54,806 bases of DNA from Priapulus caudatus. Lineage: Eukaryota > Priapulida > Priapulimorpha > Priapulimorphida > Priapulidae. Made by a program: the position numbers and the translations under genes. Location: contig NW_014577222.1 in the NCBI RefSeq assembly GCF_000485595.1, positions 1 to 54,806 on the forward strand. The letters are read 5' to 3'. Below the pieces are notes generated by a model that searched no databases, was not told where the DNA came from, and saw only the letters and a list, made by a program, of their open reading frames with translations. Positions 51,646 to 54,806 of this stretch are shown one piece after another. Numbering within the stretch: the stretch's first letter is position 1; every line of letters starts with the position of its first letter.

Positions 51646-52005
51646 AGGCCGCCGCACACCAGCCGATTTTTACAAACGATGAAGCGATGAAGCGATGAAA
51701 CGATGTAGGTGTGCGCGTTCATTTGTAGACGATTTTATTGTTATCGGGTGATCGTTCCAAAATCAAACATGTTTGATTTTGAACCGATTATTTGGACGCG
51801 ATTTTGTGGTGTGCGCGTGACCTCAGGAAAATCGTGTGCGATAAATATTGAACAGCCAATAGCTGAACGTGCCCGTGTCACATGACATTCACCTTGCAGA
51901 AATTATCGTAGGTGTGCGCCGCACACCTACATCGCTTCATCGCTTCATCGCTTCATCGCGTCATCGCTTCATCGTTTGTAAAAATCGGCTGGTGTGCGGC
52001 GGCCT
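51646..52005. mobile_element. 360-bp PIF/Harbinger-like MITE
   Basis: Long terminal inverted repeats beginning AGGCCGCCGCACACCAGCCG are flanked by the 3-bp direct repeat TTA (51643-51645 and 52006-52008), the usual PIF/Harbinger duplication. Inside both arms an 8-bp unit, CGATGAAG, is tandemly repeated, with more copies in the right arm than in the left. It is non-coding. Confidence 0.8.
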
Positions 52006-52012
52006 TTAGTAA

Positions 52013-52013
<1 letters not shown>

Positions 52014-52081
<68 letters not shown>
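52014..52081. repeat. (TA)n microsatellite
   Basis: Nearly pure TA tract with one phase break, immediately after the Harbinger-like MITE. Confidence 0.95.
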
Positions 52082-52082
<1 letters not shown>

Positions 52083-53088
52083 GATGAAAAAATACAACCT
52101 AGCAAGGAATACTGTAATATGGTACAACACAGTCTCAAAATCATTTCATAGCTTTAAAAGTAGTAGATGAGTGAGATGCAATACACACTTGAGGTGTTTT
52201 AGAAAGTATAATTTTAAGTTGATACCGCGAGTTGTATGCAAAGTCCATATATATATATATATTATATATATATATATTATAATATATTTTACATGAACCA
52301 GAATTGGGTCAGAAACCTCCAGGGCACATCCCATGTAAGATTAGCATCTATTCAAGGACATTTAGGACAACTGATCGCAGGAAGTAAAGGGTAACGTAAA
52401 ATAAGAAGACTTAATATTACATTCATGCAGGTAGGAGAAAGAATCGAAATAATAGGATTGAACCATGAAACGGACTAATTTAGACAAGGCTTGAACGAGT
52501 AAAGTTTTTTTGGCAGCACAGATATATATATATATATATATATGATGATGATAGCCTAAGAATGGAGAAAAGGCAAATATAAAGAAACTTGCAAATATAT
52601 ATACAAATAATTAATTGCAAGATAATATAGACATATTGCACATGTAAAGGCATGCAGTAATGGCAAATGTTCTGTCATCTAATATAATCACATAATTAGT
52701 GAGTGTGCAAGTTCTTGGCTCATATCAGAGAACAGAAAAAAATGTCTGCATGTAATTATTACAAGTTGATTCATGTTCGAATAAAAGCCATGACCTGGTT
52801 GCTTCTGTATGGTATACCCAATCTGTCACTTACTGTAGCAACAGCATCAGAAATACATCACTCCAAAAAATGTGCGATTTCCAAATATCACGAGAATCTG
52901 CCAATTTCATATACATTCCACCAACACCATTCATCTGCCAATTTCAGCCACAACGCCACCAATCGCTTATGAATTAATGCAATCAAATCAAACCTGACGT
53001 ATTAGGCATGAAAAGTACTGACTAATAAGTAATGGAATGAGATTAAAATCCTGTAGTGTAAGTATGCAAATCCCCGCATACTACGGCC
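52082..53088. other. Gene-free, several short (TA)n tracts
   Basis: Further TA tracts occur at about 52241-52288 and 52521-52542. No coding signal. Confidence 0.5.
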
Positions 53089-53223
53089 CAAGGATAGAGA
53101 GCATGGGTCCCAATAAAACCAATGTGCCTAACCCTAACCCTAACCTATTATATTGATATAATATTATATTTATATTGATGTAAATGACATTGGTTTTATT
53201 GGGACCCATGTTCTCTATCCTTG
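53089..53223. mobile_element. 135-bp hairpin element with telomere-like tract
   Basis: Inverted arms of 37 bp (53089-53125, starting CAAGGATAGAGAGCATGGG; 53187-53223) differ at one position. The loop contains CCTAACCCTAACCCTAACCT (about 53128-53147) and an AT-rich stretch. No target-site duplication is evident. It is a short MITE-like or foldback element. Confidence 0.75.
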
Positions 53224-54806
53224 AACCCATACTACTAGTAGTAAGTACTACTAGTGCCAATGTCGCAATGGTAGGGCCGAGCATATTCATGATTGAATTG
53301 ATTCAACAAAAACTGTCAAAATACTGCGGATTGTGATTTGTGATGGCCGATTTCAGCAGCAATACAAAACACTAGTCACTACAACAACAAGGGCAGTTTT
53401 GATCATTACTGATTTTTTGATTGTACACTTTTAGTTGTGATCATGATTGATGGCAATGCCTGCTAATGCCAGTAATGGTAGGACTACGACTGTACACGTA
53501 ACAGTAACGGTAACAGAGATAAACAAACTGGCAACACCAACAACGGTGTACTGTCACCGCGTTTGACTGGTGCCTGGTAAAATAGGCCGACTTAGTATGA
53601 CAGTCAGTCTAACCCCACCAGGCTGTGTGACTAACGTCAATATATACACAGGTCTCCTAACCCTATACTATAGCCTAGGCCTAGCAAAGACCGTTTTTTT
53701 GGAGCTAGTCAGTCATGCTTACCTATGTAGTGAATACTTTTCCCATATTTCAGCTTCTGTAACACCACAAACCATCAGTATAAAGGCATATACTCAACAC
53801 TCTGCAGCATCTGTACGTGATGTAGATCTATATGAGTGCCAACGATTTATGTGCACTGTTATGACAATGAAACATCCTTTCGTATCGATATATCACGGAC
53901 AATGTACTTAGGATCCATCATGGTGTCTAGACGGACCCCATCTCCTTTGCTCAGTTCTTTAGTGCACTCTCCCGCTATCGATATTGCGATAAGTGAATAT
54001 CGGGCGAGCAGTATTCCCCGTCTATTGCCCCGGCTGTCAGAACGAGATTTACCGACTCCTAGCGACACCTGTTGGCGGGAACGATACAGGTTGAACTGTT
54101 GAACAGTAGGTAAGGAGATAGAGAAAGCAGACGTATTAATTTTCATGAGGGTAGAGAAGTGAGGTAAATGAGTTAGAGGAATGGAGACGGTGAGAGAGGC
54201 CGACATAGTAAATGAGCGATGAATGTAGGCGAGAAGGTGGAAGAGTTGGAAAGAATGAGAAGGAAGAATAATAGTAAACTGGGGAAGAAGGCGGACAAGT
54301 ACAAGAGAACAGAAGGTGAAAGAGTTCGAAGAGAAGAAATGTGAAAGGCTCAAAAAAGCTACAGCCTACAGGAGGGTGATTAGCCCGACGAGGCTGTGCG
54401 ACTGATTGTTTATCATATCTACGCCTACCGTATCGGCGTGGCGCGGTGTCTAACAAAAACAAAGCTATTGATGTTACATGAGCGGATCTAGAGGGGGGTC
54501 CAGGGGGTCCGGACCCCCCTTTTTTACCCACAAAAAAGGAAAAAATGGAAAACATATAATAGATCATTTTCTGCGTGTGTTGCTATCCCCCGGGCGTGGA
54601 GGGAGGTCACGTGATAACGTTGACGATGACGTTCAAAACGTTAAACCTAACGGTAACTCTCACTTCAACACCGCCAACAGCGACACTCACACTAAATATA
54701 TATGTATCGCCGCGCTATATATAGGCATTGTTATCCACAAAAATTAATCTATGGTGTGGGGACAGATATCATGATGCAAAAACCTTAACCCTAACCGTAA
54801 TCCTAA
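53224..54806. other. Gene-free right flank
   Basis: It contains a dispersed-repeat fragment (about 53648-53730, related to about 32890-32970). A hAT-like terminus, GGATCTAGAGGGGGGTCCAG with a G/C palindrome, lies at about 54482-54520. Degenerate CCCTAA motifs occur at the extreme end (54782-54806). No gene is supported. Confidence 0.5.

Noticed and set aside
54782-54806. CCCTAA-like motifs at the window end as a chromosome end
   Set aside because: Only about four degenerate units; similar short tracts occur inside the window, so this is an interstitial motif.

Overview
This is a stretch of a metazoan nuclear genome, most likely a non-vertebrate animal. The evidence is spliced genes with GT-AG introns, TTAGGG-type telomere-like tracts, and four recognisable animal gene families. 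I cannot name the phylum. The window is a scaffold with one single-base N (about 1308) and a 10-N gap (23643-23652). Several tandem arrays are indel-rich in a way that may be real divergence or poor consensus.

Layout. 1-8.6 kb is gene-free and built from repeats: inverted-repeat elements, a hAT transposase remnant, a palindromic TTTCGTAACGAAA satellite present in two blocks, and other minisatellites. 8,655-34,593 (+) is one complete nine-exon endophilin-B gene (SH3GLB type; 328 codons, and all exon phases fit). Its 13.2-kb first intron holds several non-autonomous DNA transposons and a decayed Ty3/Gypsy retroelement on the opposite strand. The pol order of that element is integrase before reverse transcriptase, which is the Gmr1 arrangement. 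Intron 2 has tandem arrays touching both of its splice sites. Intron 8 carries two members of one hAT-like MITE family in opposite orientation.

37,829-42,234 (-) is a complete seven-exon FAM20B-type xylosylkinase gene, convergent with endophilin B. 43,354-44,787 (-) is TAF1A, a subunit of the RNA polymerase I factor SL1, intronless as read; its 3' end has been tandemly duplicated and the extra copy has decayed. 48,648-50,045 (-) is an LRRC58-like leucine-rich-repeat protein. Its last codons lie in a 40-bp minisatellite, which is itself interrupted by a MITE. 50.1-54.8 kb has no gene that I can support, but it holds a hAT-like element, a PIF/Harbinger-like MITE and a further telomere-motif hairpin.

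The genes do not form a pathway: membrane curvature and autophagy (endophilin B), Golgi proteoglycan kinase (FAM20B), rRNA transcription (TAF1A) and an LRR adaptor-type protein. The most distinctive features are the mobile and repeat elements: the Gmr1-order retroelement with a SCAN-like Gag, several short inverted-repeat elements that each carry telomere-like motifs, a near-perfect 705-bp foldback element, and a minisatellite whose unit contains a splice acceptor.
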